Assembly (NCBI GenBank): GCA_963787135.1
Contig: CAWBBW010000030.1
Coordinates: 186,001-250,000 of the forward strand
Reading direction: 5' to 3'
Length of the DNA stretch: 64,000 nucleotides
Source: Roseiarcus sp963787135
GTDB taxonomy: Bacteria > Pseudomonadota > Alphaproteobacteria > Rhizobiales > Beijerinckiaceae
Shown: piece by piece, positions 26,645-35,656 of the stretch
How positions within the stretch are numbered: position 1 is the first letter of the stretch
How the letters are laid out: the number at the start of each line of letters is the position of its first letter
Translations under genes and position numbers: made by a program
The notes under the pieces: model-generated
What the model was told of the DNA's origin: nothing
The model's database searches: none
What the model saw: only the letters and a program-made list of their open reading frames with translations

Positions 26645-28072
26645 ATGAGCCAAGCGGCGCAATCGCCCTCTTCGCTGGCCGTGGAACTCGACGCCGCGGG
26701 CGTCGCCGACGCCATTCGGCGCGAGCTTCGCGACTGGGCCTGGCTTGCGGTCGGCGCGCTGGCGGTCGCTGGCGTATTTGCGCTTCTGCTCGCACTGTCG
26801 CGGATCCCGGGCATGGACGAAGCGCCGTTCTGGCCGATTGGATTCTTCTACAAGGGCCTCGTCATCCACGTCGTGTTTTCGCTGGTGATCTGGCTTCTCG
26901 GCGTGTTCACGTTTCTGGTGTCGGTCGCGACCCTTCGCGTCGGCGGCGAAGACATGCGGGCCGCGCCGCTTGGCCGGATCGGCCAGGGCTTCGTGCTGGT
27001 GGCTTTTCCGTGCCTGTTCGCCCCCGCCTTCTTCGACGCGACGGAGCCGGAGTTGACCAACTATATCCCGCTCATCCGCCATACGGCTTATGATCTGGGG
27101 CTCCTTCTGCTGGCCGTCGGCGTGCTTGCGCCCGTGGCGCGCCTCTTTCTCAATCTGCCGGGCCGGCGGACGGCCGTTCCGCCGCTTACGCTGGCGATGG
27201 CGATTGCGGGCTTCATCTTTTGTCTGGCCCTGGTCGCCTTTGCGATCGCGGCGGCGATGCTCGCTGACCGCGGCGAGCTCGCGTCCTCACGTGAGCTCGT
27301 GTTCTGGGGCGGTGGCCATCTACTGCAGTTCGTGAGCGCGGTCGTGCTGTTGACGAACTGGCGGATCCTCGCGCGGCGAAGCCTCGGTGAGAAGGCGGTG
27401 AACGACGGCGTCTTCCGGGTCGCCGTTTGCCTCATCGGAGCGCTCGCGATCCCGGCGCCGTTTTTCTACGGGGCGTTTGCCGCGTTCTCGGATGCGCAGC
27501 ATGAGGCGTTCCGCCTCTTGCAGTTTGGCATCGTGGCCCCGACGCTGATCTTCGCCATCTCTCTTGTGGCCGGAGCTCGCGCGATCGGCCGTCGGTCGCA
27601 TTTGCCCTGGCGCGATCCGGCGTTTTTTGCGCTTGCCACGTCGCTGGCCTTGTTCGCGCTCGGCGGCGTCATGGGCTTTCTGATCACCGGCTCGGACACG
27701 CGCACGCCAGCCCACTATCACGCCGTCGTCACGGCGGTCAGCGTCTCGAGCGCAGGGATGCTACTCACCTACGGACTGGAGGAGCTTGGCCGTCAGCCCG
27801 TCTCCGCCCTGACGACCCGCGCGCTCATAGGCCTCTATGGCGGAGGACAGTTCGTCGCCTCGATCGGCATGTTCGTCGCCGGCGGCTACGGCGCGGCGCG
27901 CAAGACCCCGACCGGGGTCGGCTCGCTGGACGCGGTCGCGGCGGCCGGAATGGCCGTGCATGGCATCGCCTCGATCTTCACCATCCTCGGCGGCGCGGCT
28001 TTTGTCATCGTCGCGATCAGGGCGCTATCCCGGCCCGGCGCGATTGGCGCGGGCCGCTTAGCCCCGGATTGA
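26645..28072 (+). CDS. Divergent haem-copper oxidase subunit I-like membrane protein
   Basis: A 475-residue protein with about 12 helices. Histidines occur where haem-copper oxidases bind haem: H75 in helix 2 (YKGLVIHVVFSLVIW), H225 in helix 6 (ELVFWGGGHLLQFV), and H357/H359 in helix 10 (RTPAHYHAVVTAV). The paired His-His of helix 7 that completes the CuB site is not present; only H286 (SDAQHEAF) lies near. The protein thus looks like a haem-binding relative rather than a canonical oxygen reductase. ATG at 26645, last gene of the ctaB cluster. No subunit II gene is near. Oxidase assembly, NO handling or an alternative reductase are all open. Confidence 0.65.
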   Translation: MSQAAQSPSSLAVELDAAGVADAIRRELRDWAWLAVGALAVAGVFALLLALSRIPGMDEAPFWPIGFFYKGLVIHVVFSLVIWLLGVFTFLVSVATLRVGGEDMRAAPLGRIGQGFVLVAFPCLFAPAFFDATEPELTNYIPLIRHTAYDLGLLLLAVGVLAPVARLFLNLPGRRTAVPPLTLAMAIAGFIFCLALVAFAIAAAMLADRGELASSRELVFWGGGHLLQFVSAVVLLTNWRILARRSLGEKAVNDGVFRVAVCLIGALAIPAPFFYGAFAAFSDAQHEAFRLLQFGIVAPTLIFAISLVAGARAIGRRSHLPWRDPAFFALATSLALFALGGVMGFLITGSDTRTPAHYHAVVTAVSVSSAGMLLTYGLEELGRQPVSALTTRALIGLYGGGQFVASIGMFVAGGYGAARKTPTGVGSLDAVAAAGMAVHGIASIFTILGGAAFVIVAIRALSRPGAIGAGRLAPD

Positions 28073-28162
28073 TGGCGGCCAGAATTTCAAGAACAGGGTC
28101 CGCGGGGATCGGTTCTCAAAGCCCCGAACGTCGAGCGTTATATCTGGTGAAGGGAGGGCAGG

Positions 28163-28807
28163 GTGCCACGTAAACTTGTCTGTACAACCATCGTACTTCT
28201 GGTTCTTCTTTGCGGATCCGCAGTTGCGTGCGAGGGGCAGGTTGGAAAGGTCATCTACGAAGATACTTTTGCAGACGATAGCGGCGGGTGGGACTTCACT
28301 CCACCGGCAGCGACGGTAAAGCCGCCAGATTTCGTTTTTGCCATGAGCTCTAAATTCTCAAATTTAAGTAGCCAAGTTCTGACTTTTCACGCCACCGACG
28401 CCGACTATTGCGCAGAAGTGATTGTACCGAAGTCACTTGCCGTGGATAATAAGTATGGATTTGCTATTCAGTTTTGGGCTGTTGACTACAACAACTATTG
28501 GATGGTTATGCTTTCGTCCGATGGTTCGATCGGTTTGTATTCGAGGACAAATGGCGTTTGGCAAACCATCGCAAACATCCCAAACGCACCTAGTCTAAAG
28601 CCTGAACCCGACGCTGTAAACACGCTGCGCGTGACAACCACTGGGGGCAGAATCAGCATCTACCTCAACGGCCAGCTAGTGAAAGCGATCCGGGCGCAAG
28701 TCCCAGACGGGAGTCTACGGTTTGGCATGTACAGCCAGATTGACAAGGCGGTCGATGGCGCAGCGCCAATCCTTGTGAAGAGCTATAAGGTAACAAGCGG
28801 GCAATAA
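28163..28807 (+). CDS. Hypothetical secreted protein, concanavalin/LamG-like fold
   Basis: A 214-residue exported protein with a signal peptide (MPRKLVCTTIVLLVLLCGSA, cleavage before or at the Cys of VACEGQ; a lipoprotein is conceivable). The mature part has alternating beta strands (VIYEDTFADDSGGWDF, GFAIQFWAVDYNNYWMVMLS, NTLRVTTTGGRISIYLNGQL), like the jelly-roll sugar-binding folds seen in DUF1080/LamG proteins. GTG start at 28163 behind GGGAGG. AT-richer than its neighbours, so probably acquired. No catalytic residues could be assigned. Confidence 0.6.
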   Translation: MPRKLVCTTIVLLVLLCGSAVACEGQVGKVIYEDTFADDSGGWDFTPPAATVKPPDFVFAMSSKFSNLSSQVLTFHATDADYCAEVIVPKSLAVDNKYGFAIQFWAVDYNNYWMVMLSSDGSIGLYSRTNGVWQTIANIPNAPSLKPEPDAVNTLRVTTTGGRISIYLNGQLVKAIRAQVPDGSLRFGMYSQIDKAVDGAAPILVKSYKVTSGQ

Positions 28808-28847
28808 ACAATGGCAGCGGCGACTGAATTGGGTCTGCCGCCGGGGC

Positions 28848-29951
28848 TCATCCGCGGCCCATCTCCGGAACCGAAGAAGGGAGCTCGCGCAACGCACTCA
28901 ATTCGCCGGCGCGCTCCATGAGCGTCGCCCGCCAATGCCAGACCGCGAGGCCGAGCAGGACGAGCGCGGTCGCCTGATGCGCGAGCGCCAGCGCGACCGG
29001 CACGGCGAAGATGAGAGTCGCGACGCCAAGCCCTGCTTGCAGCGCGGCGACGCCGGCAATGAGGGCCGCCCGTTGCGTGAGCGCGGGCGGGGCCGCTCGC
29101 AGCGCGACGAACGCCTGAACGAGCGCGAAGGCGACGATGGCGTAGGCGATCATCCGGTGATCGAATTGAGCGGTCGCCGGGTCGTCGAATGGCGAGCGCA
29201 AGGATCCGAAGGCCTCGCCCGGAATAAAGCGCGCGCCCATCAGCGGCCAGTTGTCGTATATGAGCCCGGCGCGGAGGCCCGCCACGAGGGCGCCGAGGCC
29301 GAGCTGGAGCCAGACGAGAACCGCGAAGGCTGCGGCGCAGCCGACAAACCCCCGCGGGACGCTGGCGCGCGTTCGCTCGCTGAAGCCCACTCCAGCGTAG
29401 ATCAGTGCTGCGAAAGTCGCGGCGGCGATCATCAGATGCAGCGCCAGCCGCTCCTGGGCGACTTCCGTTCGCTCGTTCAAGCCGGAGCTCACCATCCACC
29501 AGCCGACGATCGGCTCAAGGGCCAGCAGGCCGGTCGCAACCGCGACCTGGCGTCCGAGCGCGCCCTTGAGCTCGCCGCGCGTCCAGAACCAGAGCGCCGG
29601 CAGGACGAACGCAGCGCCGACGATGCGCGCCATAAGCCGATGGCTCCACTCCCACCAAAAGATGGTCTTGAAACCCTCGATCGTCATGTCGCGGTTGAGC
29701 AGCGCGAATTGCGGAATTTGCTTGTAGCGGTCGAATTCCGCCTGCCAGTCAGCGACGCTGAGAGGCGGGATGACCCCTGTCACTGGCTTCCATTGCGTGA
29801 TGGAAAGACCCGATTCGGTAAGGCGGGTCGCCCCGCCGATCAGCACCATCACGAAGATGAGCACCGCCACGGCGAACAGCCAAGTCCGGACGCTCGAGCG
29901 GGCGGCGCGCAACGGCGGCGCGTTCGTGCACGAGACGTCGATCGAGGCCAT
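28848..29951 (-). CDS. ctaA: Haem A synthase
   Basis: A 367-residue COX15/CtaA type-2 membrane enzyme that oxidises haem O to haem A. Typical features: LIGGATRLTESGLSITQWKP near the N-terminus, then the long first loop with FKTIFWWEWSHRLMARIVGA, later haem-ligand histidines in ALHLMIAAATF, AQFDHRMIAYAIV and ALALAHQATALV. Eight helices. ATG at 29951. Together with ctaB 3 kb away it completes haem A synthesis. A FixK-type box was not noticed upstream of this gene. Confidence 0.92.
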   Translation of the reverse strand: MASIDVSCTNAPPLRAARSSVRTWLFAVAVLIFVMVLIGGATRLTESGLSITQWKPVTGVIPPLSVADWQAEFDRYKQIPQFALLNRDMTIEGFKTIFWWEWSHRLMARIVGAAFVLPALWFWTRGELKGALGRQVAVATGLLALEPIVGWWMVSSGLNERTEVAQERLALHLMIAAATFAALIYAGVGFSERTRASVPRGFVGCAAAFAVLVWLQLGLGALVAGLRAGLIYDNWPLMGARFIPGEAFGSLRSPFDDPATAQFDHRMIAYAIVAFALVQAFVALRAAPPALTQRAALIAGVAALQAGLGVATLIFAVPVALALAHQATALVLLGLAVWHWRATLMERAGELSALRELPSSVPEMGRG

Positions 29952-30072
29952 AGGATCCGCCGCTAGCAGAAGGACTTTCGCGGATTATCCGGCGCCGCGC
30001 CCGATGCGCGCAAGTCCGCGGCGACCTGAGTGCGGTTCTCCTCCCCCGCAGGGGAAACGCCGGCGCCCCGGC

Positions 30073-30885
30073 TCAGACAATCAGCTTGCGGTACAAGTGC
30101 CAAGTCGTGTGGCCCAGGATTGGGAAGATGACGAGGAGGGCGACGAACAGGGTTACGAAGGAAATTACGAGGTCGGCGCCGATGACGATCGCCCAGGCCA
30201 GCATGGCGCGCGGATTGGCGATGACCCCCCGGACGCTCGTCGTCATTGCGGTGACGAAGTCCACGTCGCGGTCGACGAGGAGCGGGGGCGAGACGGCGGT
30301 AAAAGAAAAGACGACGAGCGCAATGATCGCCCCGATGCTGTTGCCCACAATGAGGAATGTCAGGCCGTAGATCGTGGTGAAAATCCGGGTGAACATTTGC
30401 TCGAACGTGGGCACGTCCATGCCGTAGAACATCAGGAAGAGGAAGACGGCGACGTCCAGCCAGATCAAGAAGGTGAAGAGGCTCACCAGCGCGAGCCAGC
30501 CGAGCTCCTTGCCTGCGCGATTCCACACCGCGCCCAATACCGTCGACCAGGAGAGCGGCTCGCCGGCCTCCAGTCTGCGCGAGATTTCGTAAGTTCCGGC
30601 GGCGGCGAAGGGCGCGAGCAGGGCGAATCCCATGACCATCGGATAGGCGAGGTAGTAATAGCCGAGCGAGAACGCGCTCCAAAAGATCAACAGGCCGCCG
30701 AGCGCGTAAACGCCGCCGAAGAACATGCCGTAAAGCGGAGCCCGGGCGAAGTCACGAACGCCCTTTTCGATGCACTCGATCACATCGGCGACGTCGATCT
30801 TTCGGATATCGAATTGCGGCGATCTGCCGGCCTTCGTTTCAGGGCCGCTCGCCGCCGACGTTCCGGCGTCAACCACTGTCGGCAT
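30073..30885 (-). CDS. DUF2189 membrane protein
   Basis: A 270-residue inner-membrane protein with about six helices. DUF2189 features include the N-terminal FDIRKIDVADVIECIEKGVR followed by DFARAPLYGMFFGGVYALGG, and the mid-protein FALLAPFAAAGTYEISRRLE. Such proteins often neighbour cytochrome oxidase genes in alphaproteobacteria and have no assigned function. ATG at 30885. It lies upstream of ctaA on the same strand with about 120 bp between. Confidence 0.8.
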   Translation of the reverse strand: MPTVVDAGTSAASGPETKAGRSPQFDIRKIDVADVIECIEKGVRDFARAPLYGMFFGGVYALGGLLIFWSAFSLGYYYLAYPMVMGFALLAPFAAAGTYEISRRLEAGEPLSWSTVLGAVWNRAGKELGWLALVSLFTFLIWLDVAVFLFLMFYGMDVPTFEQMFTRIFTTIYGLTFLIVGNSIGAIIALVVFSFTAVSPPLLVDRDVDFVTAMTTSVRGVIANPRAMLAWAIVIGADLVISFVTLFVALLVIFPILGHTTWHLYRKLIV

Positions 30886-31082
30886 TCGTTGACTCCCTTC
30901 GCTGGCGCCTCTGGCGGGCGATCAGCGAGTGGATCACGTTCCGTGGGAGCAATCAACGCCCCCATCCCCGCGCAGATGTGGACTTAAGGAAGAGGGAGCG
31001 GGTCCTCAAGGCGAAAAACATTGCCGATTCGCTCACGCTGTGGCATGAGCGCGCGTCCCCAACATCAATCGCTTAGGAATCG

Positions 31083-31499
31083 ATGTCTTTTATGAACGGT
31101 AACAGCTTTGCTGACCGCCAAGCGGCGGCCGCCAAAGCGCGGAAGGCGATGGCCGAAAAATTCCTCGCCAACTCCAAACATGATCCTGCAGATCCCACAG
31201 TTGTCGAGCGCGAGGCCAAGCGCAAGGCGATCCTTGAGGCGCGCGCGCTGCGCGACGTCGAGCGCGCCAAGCGAAAGGCCGAGCAGGCCGTGCAGGAAGC
31301 TGCCCGCCGCGCGGCCGAGGAATCGGCCCGGCAAGAGCAGCTTCGCCTCGAGGCCCTGGCTCGCGAAGCCGAGGCCCAAAGGCTGCGGGAAGAAGCGGAG
31401 AAACTCGAATTCGAGCACAAGCTCGAACGCGACGCCCGCTACGCCGCCCGCAAGGAGCGCAAGAAAAAGAAGAAGTCCGCCTCCGAGCGTTGGGGCTGA
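31083..31499 (+). CDS. DUF6481 coiled-coil protein
   Basis: A 138-residue highly charged protein, almost wholly alpha-helical: NSFADRQAAAAKARKAMAEK at the N-terminus, then a long Ala/Glu/Arg/Lys coiled coil (ERAKRKAEQAVQEAARRAAE), ending in a lysine run (RKERKKKKKSASERWG). This matches the small alphaproteobacterial DUF6481 family. No catalytic features; the lysine-rich end may bind nucleic acid. ATG at 31083; another ATG three codons later is possible. Confidence 0.75.
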   Translation: MSFMNGNSFADRQAAAAKARKAMAEKFLANSKHDPADPTVVEREAKRKAILEARALRDVERAKRKAEQAVQEAARRAAEESARQEQLRLEALAREAEAQRLREEAEKLEFEHKLERDARYAARKERKKKKKSASERWG

Positions 31500-31584
31500 A
31501 CGACCGCCGCGCTTCGTATCCGCGACCGCGCGGCTGCGGCGCATGGTCGCAGGTCGAGGTTTCGGACGGCGGAGCGAGGACAAT

Positions 31585-32892
31585 ATGGAAAAGCCGCTGC
31601 GTCTGGGGGTCGCAGGTCTCGGCGTGGTCGGGACCAGTCTTGTACAGCTCCTGCAAAGACGGTCCTCCGAGTTCGTCGCACGGGCGGGCCGCGAATGCGT
31701 GCTCGCGGCTTATAGCGCCCGCCGCAAGCGTGACGCCGGGGCGGGTCTGGGCAAGGCCCAATTCTTTGAGAACGCCGCGTCGATGGCCGCTTCGGCGAAA
31801 ATCGACGCCTTCGTCGAGCTGATCGGCGGAGCGGATGGCGTCGCTTTCGAGGCGGTCAAGGCCGCGCTCGCACGCGGCTTGCCCGTCGTCACCGCCAACA
31901 AGGCGATGCTCGCGGCGCACGGCCATGAGCTCGCGAACCTGTCCGAATTGCACAAGGCCCCGCTCTACTATGAAGCGGCGGTCGGCGGCGGGATTCCCGT
32001 CGTCAAGACCTTGCGCGAGAGTCTGGCCGGCAACACGATCCAGCGTGTCGCCGGCATTCTCAACGGAACCTGCAACTATATTCTGTCGCGCATGGAGACA
32101 GAGAAACTGCCGTTCGAAGTCTGCCTCGCCGAAGCGCAAAGGCTCGGTTACGCGGAATCGGATCCGACCTTCGACATCGGCGGCTTCGACACCGCCCACA
32201 AGCTCGCGATCCTGGCCTCGCTCGCCTTCGGCTCCAAGATCGACGCCGCGGCGGTATCGGTCGAAGGCATCGAATCGATCACGCTTGCCGACCTCACCGC
32301 GGCCGACGAGCTCGGCTTCCGCATCAAACTGCTCGGCGTCGCGGAACGCACCGCGCATGGCGTCGAGCAGCGCGTGCACCCGACCATGGTGTCGAAGAGC
32401 GCCCCGCTCGCCCAGACGATGGGCGTGCTCAACGCGGTGTCGATCGCCGGCGACGCGGTAGGCGAACTGACCCTCGTCGGGCCCGGCGCCGGCGGCGACG
32501 CGACCGCTTCTGCGGTCGCCGCCGACATCGCCGACATCGCGCGCGGGACACGGCTGCCGACCTTCGGCCGTCCGGCGGCCACCCTCGTCGAGGCCGATCG
32601 CGTGCCGATGCAGCGCCACAAAGGCGGATATTATGTGCGCCTCGCAGTCGCCGATCGCCCCGGCGCCATGGGAGCGATCGCGGCACGGTTCGGCGAGCGG
32701 ATGATCTCGCTTGAGGCAATCATGCAGAAGCGCGCCCCGAAAGAGGCGGCCGCCTTGGGAGTTGTGCCGGTGGTGCTGATGACCCATGGCACCACAGAAG
32801 CCTCGATCCGCGACGCCCTGGCGCACGCCGTCGAGGACGGCGTGGTGCGGGAAAAGCCCCAGGTCATACGCATCGAGCGCGAGGCGCCTTGA
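31585..32892 (+). CDS. hom: Homoserine dehydrogenase
   Basis: A 435-residue NAD(P)-dependent enzyme converting aspartate semialdehyde to homoserine in threonine and methionine synthesis. Rossmann motif GLGVVGTSLVQLL at the N-terminus, VVTANKAMLAAHG, the catalytic-domain signature GILNGTCNYILSRME, AESDPTFDIGGFDTAHKLAI, and a C-terminal ACT domain (RLAVADRPGAMGAIAARFGE) for feedback control by threonine. ATG at 31585. Its stop overlaps the TTG start of the EamA transporter. Confidence 0.93.
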   Translation: MEKPLRLGVAGLGVVGTSLVQLLQRRSSEFVARAGRECVLAAYSARRKRDAGAGLGKAQFFENAASMAASAKIDAFVELIGGADGVAFEAVKAALARGLPVVTANKAMLAAHGHELANLSELHKAPLYYEAAVGGGIPVVKTLRESLAGNTIQRVAGILNGTCNYILSRMETEKLPFEVCLAEAQRLGYAESDPTFDIGGFDTAHKLAILASLAFGSKIDAAAVSVEGIESITLADLTAADELGFRIKLLGVAERTAHGVEQRVHPTMVSKSAPLAQTMGVLNAVSIAGDAVGELTLVGPGAGGDATASAVAADIADIARGTRLPTFGRPAATLVEADRVPMQRHKGGYYVRLAVADRPGAMGAIAARFGERMISLEAIMQKRAPKEAAALGVVPVVLMTHGTTEASIRDALAHAVEDGVVREKPQVIRIEREAP

Positions 32893-33827
32893 AGCCGGCC
32901 GGCGCCCTGGAATTTGTGAGGCCGGCGTCGAGCCTCGCCGCGGCGGTCGAGGATCGGCGAATGCGGATCTTCGCGATCGCTTTGATGTGCGGCGCGATGG
33001 TGTGCTTCACCGGGCTGGACACGTCGTCGAAATGGCTCGGCCTCGGGCTTCCAGTCGCCCAGATCGTTTGGGCGCGCTATGCCGGGGCGGCGGTGATTGC
33101 GGTGGCGGTCGCCCGGCCCTGGTCGCAACCTGCCGTGTTGCGCTCCAAACGTCCGGGATTGCAGGCGTTGCGCTCACTCCTGCTGCTCGGTTCGACAGTC
33201 TCTGTCGTCGTCGCGCTCAGGCAGTTGCAGCTTGCGGAGACAGCGACGATTTCGTTCCTGACTCCGATCTTCGTCGCGCTGCTCGCCGGACCGCTGCTGG
33301 GCGAGCGCGTCGGCGGCGAACGATCGACCGCAATCGCAATCGGGTTTTTAGGGGTTTTGATTGCGACTCGCCCGGGGACGAGCGCCTTTCAGCCGGTCGT
33401 CGTGGTCGCGATCGCGGGCGTTGTCTGCAACTCCGGCTATGTGCTCGCGACCCGCAAACTCGCCGCCTTCGATTCCGCGCCGACCACGCTGCTCTGGACC
33501 CAGGCCGCCGGGCTTGTGTTTCTCACCCCGTTGCTGCCGTGGGTTTGGCGATGGCCGCAATCGATCCACGTCTGGCTGGCGATGGCCGGGCTTGGCGTAT
33601 TCGCCGCTGCCGGACATGGATTGCTGATCGTCGCCCACAGATTCGCCCCGGCGCCGGTCCTGACGCCGTTTTCGTACACCCAGCTCATCTGGATGATCGT
33701 CTCGGGATTCGTCGTCTTTGGCGACTGGCCGCCGATGGCGACCTTGGCCGGCGCCTCCCTGGTGGCGGCCTGCGGCGTGTGGCTCGCGATCCGCGAGCGG
33801 GCCGGGCGCCGTCAGCTGGCGACGTAG
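32889..33827 (+). CDS. EamA/DMT-superfamily transporter
   Basis: A membrane protein of about 312 residues with ten helices in two EamA repeats (FTGLDTSSKWLGLGLPVAQI at the start of the first; LVVAIAGVVCNSGYVLATRK-like sequence opening the second). Family members export amino acids or metabolites. The TTG at 32889 overlaps the homoserine dehydrogenase stop and has GAGG four bases upstream. ATG 32961, also with GAGG, would give a 288-residue protein starting directly at the first helix. The link with hom suggests amino-acid export, by inference only. Confidence 0.75.
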   Translation: MKPAGALEFVRPASSLAAAVEDRRMRIFAIALMCGAMVCFTGLDTSSKWLGLGLPVAQIVWARYAGAAVIAVAVARPWSQPAVLRSKRPGLQALRSLLLLGSTVSVVVALRQLQLAETATISFLTPIFVALLAGPLLGERVGGERSTAIAIGFLGVLIATRPGTSAFQPVVVVAIAGVVCNSGYVLATRKLAAFDSAPTTLLWTQAAGLVFLTPLLPWVWRWPQSIHVWLAMAGLGVFAAAGHGLLIVAHRFAPAPVLTPFSYTQLIWMIVSGFVVFGDWPPMATLAGASLVAACGVWLAIRERAGRRQLAT

Positions 33828-33860
33828 ATTATTCAAGCGCGCTGCACTTTTGGAGACGCG

Positions 33861-34190
33861 GCAAGTTTTTCAAAAGGTTAGGCGCCAAAACTGTCCATTT
33901 TTCGCCGCGGCCGGCTTTCCGGCCCGGAGGCAAGGAATTGAAAGCCCAGCGCAAGGAATTCAAAACCAAAGCGCAAGGAAATCAAAACCCATCACAAGGA
34001 AATGAAATCAGGCGCAAGGAAATGAAAATGCAGAATCCAAGTTTTTCAATAGGTTATGGCAGGTGCTGACGCCCACCTCGCCATTAACCTTAACATTTTT
34101 GCGGCTTGTATGGTTTGAAGGGGCGCCTCCGTCCGGGATGAGGCACCATACCATAGAATTCTGATTTACGGAAGCAGTTATCGACTCCAT
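33861..34190 (-). repeat. Dispersed repeat R1, uninterrupted copy (inverted relative to 13.2 kb)
   Basis: A 330-bp non-coding element. From its minus strand it reads ATGGAGTCGA, AATCAGAATTC, CGGACGGAGGCGCCCC, GTTAAGGTTAAT, TAACCTATTGAAAAACTTGG, five CAAGGAA-type units, a GC-rich palindrome-like stretch, then ACAGTTTTGGCGCCTAACC and TTTTGAAAAACTTGCC. The sequence TTGAAAAACTTG occurs twice in direct orientation, once on each side of the unit array. It fills most of the gap between the EamA and VOC genes. Confidence 0.7.
33931..34030 (+). repeat. Short tandem array of CAAGGAA units inside R1
   Basis: Five imperfect units of about 21 bp start CAAGGAATTGAAAG, CAAGGAATTCAAAA, CAAGGAAATCAAAA, CAAGGAAATGAAAT and CAAGGAAATGAAAA. 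The interrupted copy at 13.4 kb keeps four such units in opposite orientation. They are not separated by unique spacers, so this is not a CRISPR array. Confidence 0.65.
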
Positions 34191-34239
34191 TGCAGACGGT
34201 CGGGTACCGTCGGCTGCGCGCCCCAATCCAGGAGGGAAC

Positions 34240-34659
34240 ATGCCCGAGCCGGCTCCGCCGATCGAGGGGATCCTCGAGACGTCGCTTTACGCGCGCGACC
34301 TCAAGCGGACCGCGTCCTTTTATCAGGATCTTTTCCGATTCAGGACGCTGGTCGATTCGCCGCGCCTCGTCGCCTTCGAGATCGCCGGCCGAAGCGTGCT
34401 GCTGGTCTTTCAGGCGGGCGCGACGGAAAGCGACAGCGTCGATCCGCGCGGCACGATCCCCGGCCACGACGGCCGCGGCCGGCTGCACTTCGCCCTCTCG
34501 ATCCCCGCCGCCGATCTCGATGTGTGGCGATCACGGCTCATCCAACGCGGCATCGCGCTGGTTGGCGAATATCGATGGCCGCGAGGCGGGGTCAGCCTCT
34601 ATTTCCACGATCCCGACGGCGCAGTCGTCGAACTGGCGACGCCGGGGCTCTGGTGGTGA
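34240..34659 (+). CDS. VOC (glyoxalase/bleomycin-resistance) family protein
   Basis: A 139-residue protein with two beta-alpha-beta-beta-beta repeats: GILETSLYARDLKRTASFYQ, LVAFEIAGRSVLLVFQAG, HFALSIPAADLDVWRSRLIQ, and VSLYFHDPDGAVVELATPGL. The final DPDG-x-VVEL-A is the hallmark of the VOC fold with its metal-ligand Glu. Start ATG at 34240 behind AGGAGGG. Metal-dependent lyase, dioxygenase or resistance role cannot be told apart. Confidence 0.82.
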   Translation: MPEPAPPIEGILETSLYARDLKRTASFYQDLFRFRTLVDSPRLVAFEIAGRSVLLVFQAGATESDSVDPRGTIPGHDGRGRLHFALSIPAADLDVWRSRLIQRGIALVGEYRWPRGGVSLYFHDPDGAVVELATPGLWW

Positions 34660-34671
34660 AGCGTTGGAAGG

Positions 34672-35480
34672 TTAGGGCGTACCGAATTCCGCCAGCACGT
34701 TCTCCAGTGGATCGGGGTGGACTTTCACGGGACCGGTGAAGGGATGATCGATCGACACGATCACCACCAGTCCTAAAGTCACCAGCGTCGACAGGATGCC
34801 GGTCATGCACACCTGCGCCAGCAGGTTGCGACTGCCGAAAAAGAGCGTGAAGCCGACGGTCAGCGAAGCGCCGGCGAACAGTACGACCCAGACGACGCCC
34901 GGGACGAGGCCTGTCGCCAAGTGCAGCCTGACACGGCGGGAAGCCGTGATATTGTCCACCTGGGTAAACACCTCCGCCATATCTGCCGTCTCCCGCGCTC
35001 CGGTGCGGCCGAGCGCGAGCGCGGCGTCGTAGACAGCATTGAGCGCCCGCGTGGTGACCGGGCTTTCGGACTCCTTCTCCATCGCCGGCCATTCGTCCTC
35101 GATCGCCGTTTTTGCGTAGGCCGTCACCGAGTTCTCGGAGCGCGACGGCGGCCGGTTCCTTCCCTTCGGCGTAGCGAAGAAGCGCTGCGACGGCCGCGGC
35201 CTCCTGATCGACCGCGTTCTCGGCGGTGCTGAATTTTTCCCACACGACGATGACCGCAAAAGCGAGAAGGACGGCATAGATCACGCCTACGGTTGCGAAT
35301 TTGAACCCGGCGATTTCATTGTTCTGGACGAGCTTCTCCACCCCGACCCACCAGTGGATCAGCGCCTGCACGGCCATCGCGATCGCCGTCGGGATGACGA
35401 CGAGGAGAAGGATGGAGATCGAGAGCGGAAGGCTGGACAGAAAGTAGGACAGGCGGGACTTCCATTGGCGCGCAAGGCGC
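34672..35480 (-). pseudogene. DUF4239 (bestrophin-like) membrane protein, broken
   Basis: The 5' part (SSLPLSISILLLVVIPTAIA, then QNNEIAGFKFATVGVIYAVL) and the 3' part (RLHLATGLVPGVVWVVLFAG, then GILSTLVTLGLVVIVSIDHP) are the two membrane regions of DUF4239 proteins but lie in different frames. The shift is near 35130-35150, at the boundary between AAVALRE and SVTAYAKTA. The 5' frame has no ATG, GTG or TTG before its first helix, only an upstream stop, so the start also seems lost. Full length would be about 260 residues. Confidence 0.7.
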
Positions 35481-35606
35481 AGTCGATTTCAGCCAGGAGC
35501 CGTCGATCGAATCGCGTCCGCCAGTTTCGTCAATTACGGCCCGAACGCAATGGTCGTGAAACGCGCGGCGCGAACACCCCACATCCAGAGCTGGGTCAGC
35601 ACAAAA

Positions 35607-35636
35607 GGAAAGGGCCGCTCGCAAGCGGCCCTTTCC
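35607..35636 (-). terminator. Rho-independent terminator
   Basis: Perfect 12-bp stem GGAAAGGGCCGC / GCGGCCCTTTCC with a 6-nt loop, followed on the minus strand by TTTTG. It lies 20 bp beyond the stop of the PEP-CTERM gene read in the same direction. Confidence 0.8.
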
Positions 35637-35656
35637 AAATCGTCGCGGGTCAGACG

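Noticed and set aside
25774..26814. 346-codon minus-strand frame across ctaB, coxF and DUF420
   Set aside because: Antisense to three well-supported membrane protein genes; low-complexity charged composition.
33931..34030. Possible CRISPR array in the CAAGGAA units
   Set aside because: Units are about 21 bp, imperfect, directly adjacent and without unique spacers; no cas genes are nearby.
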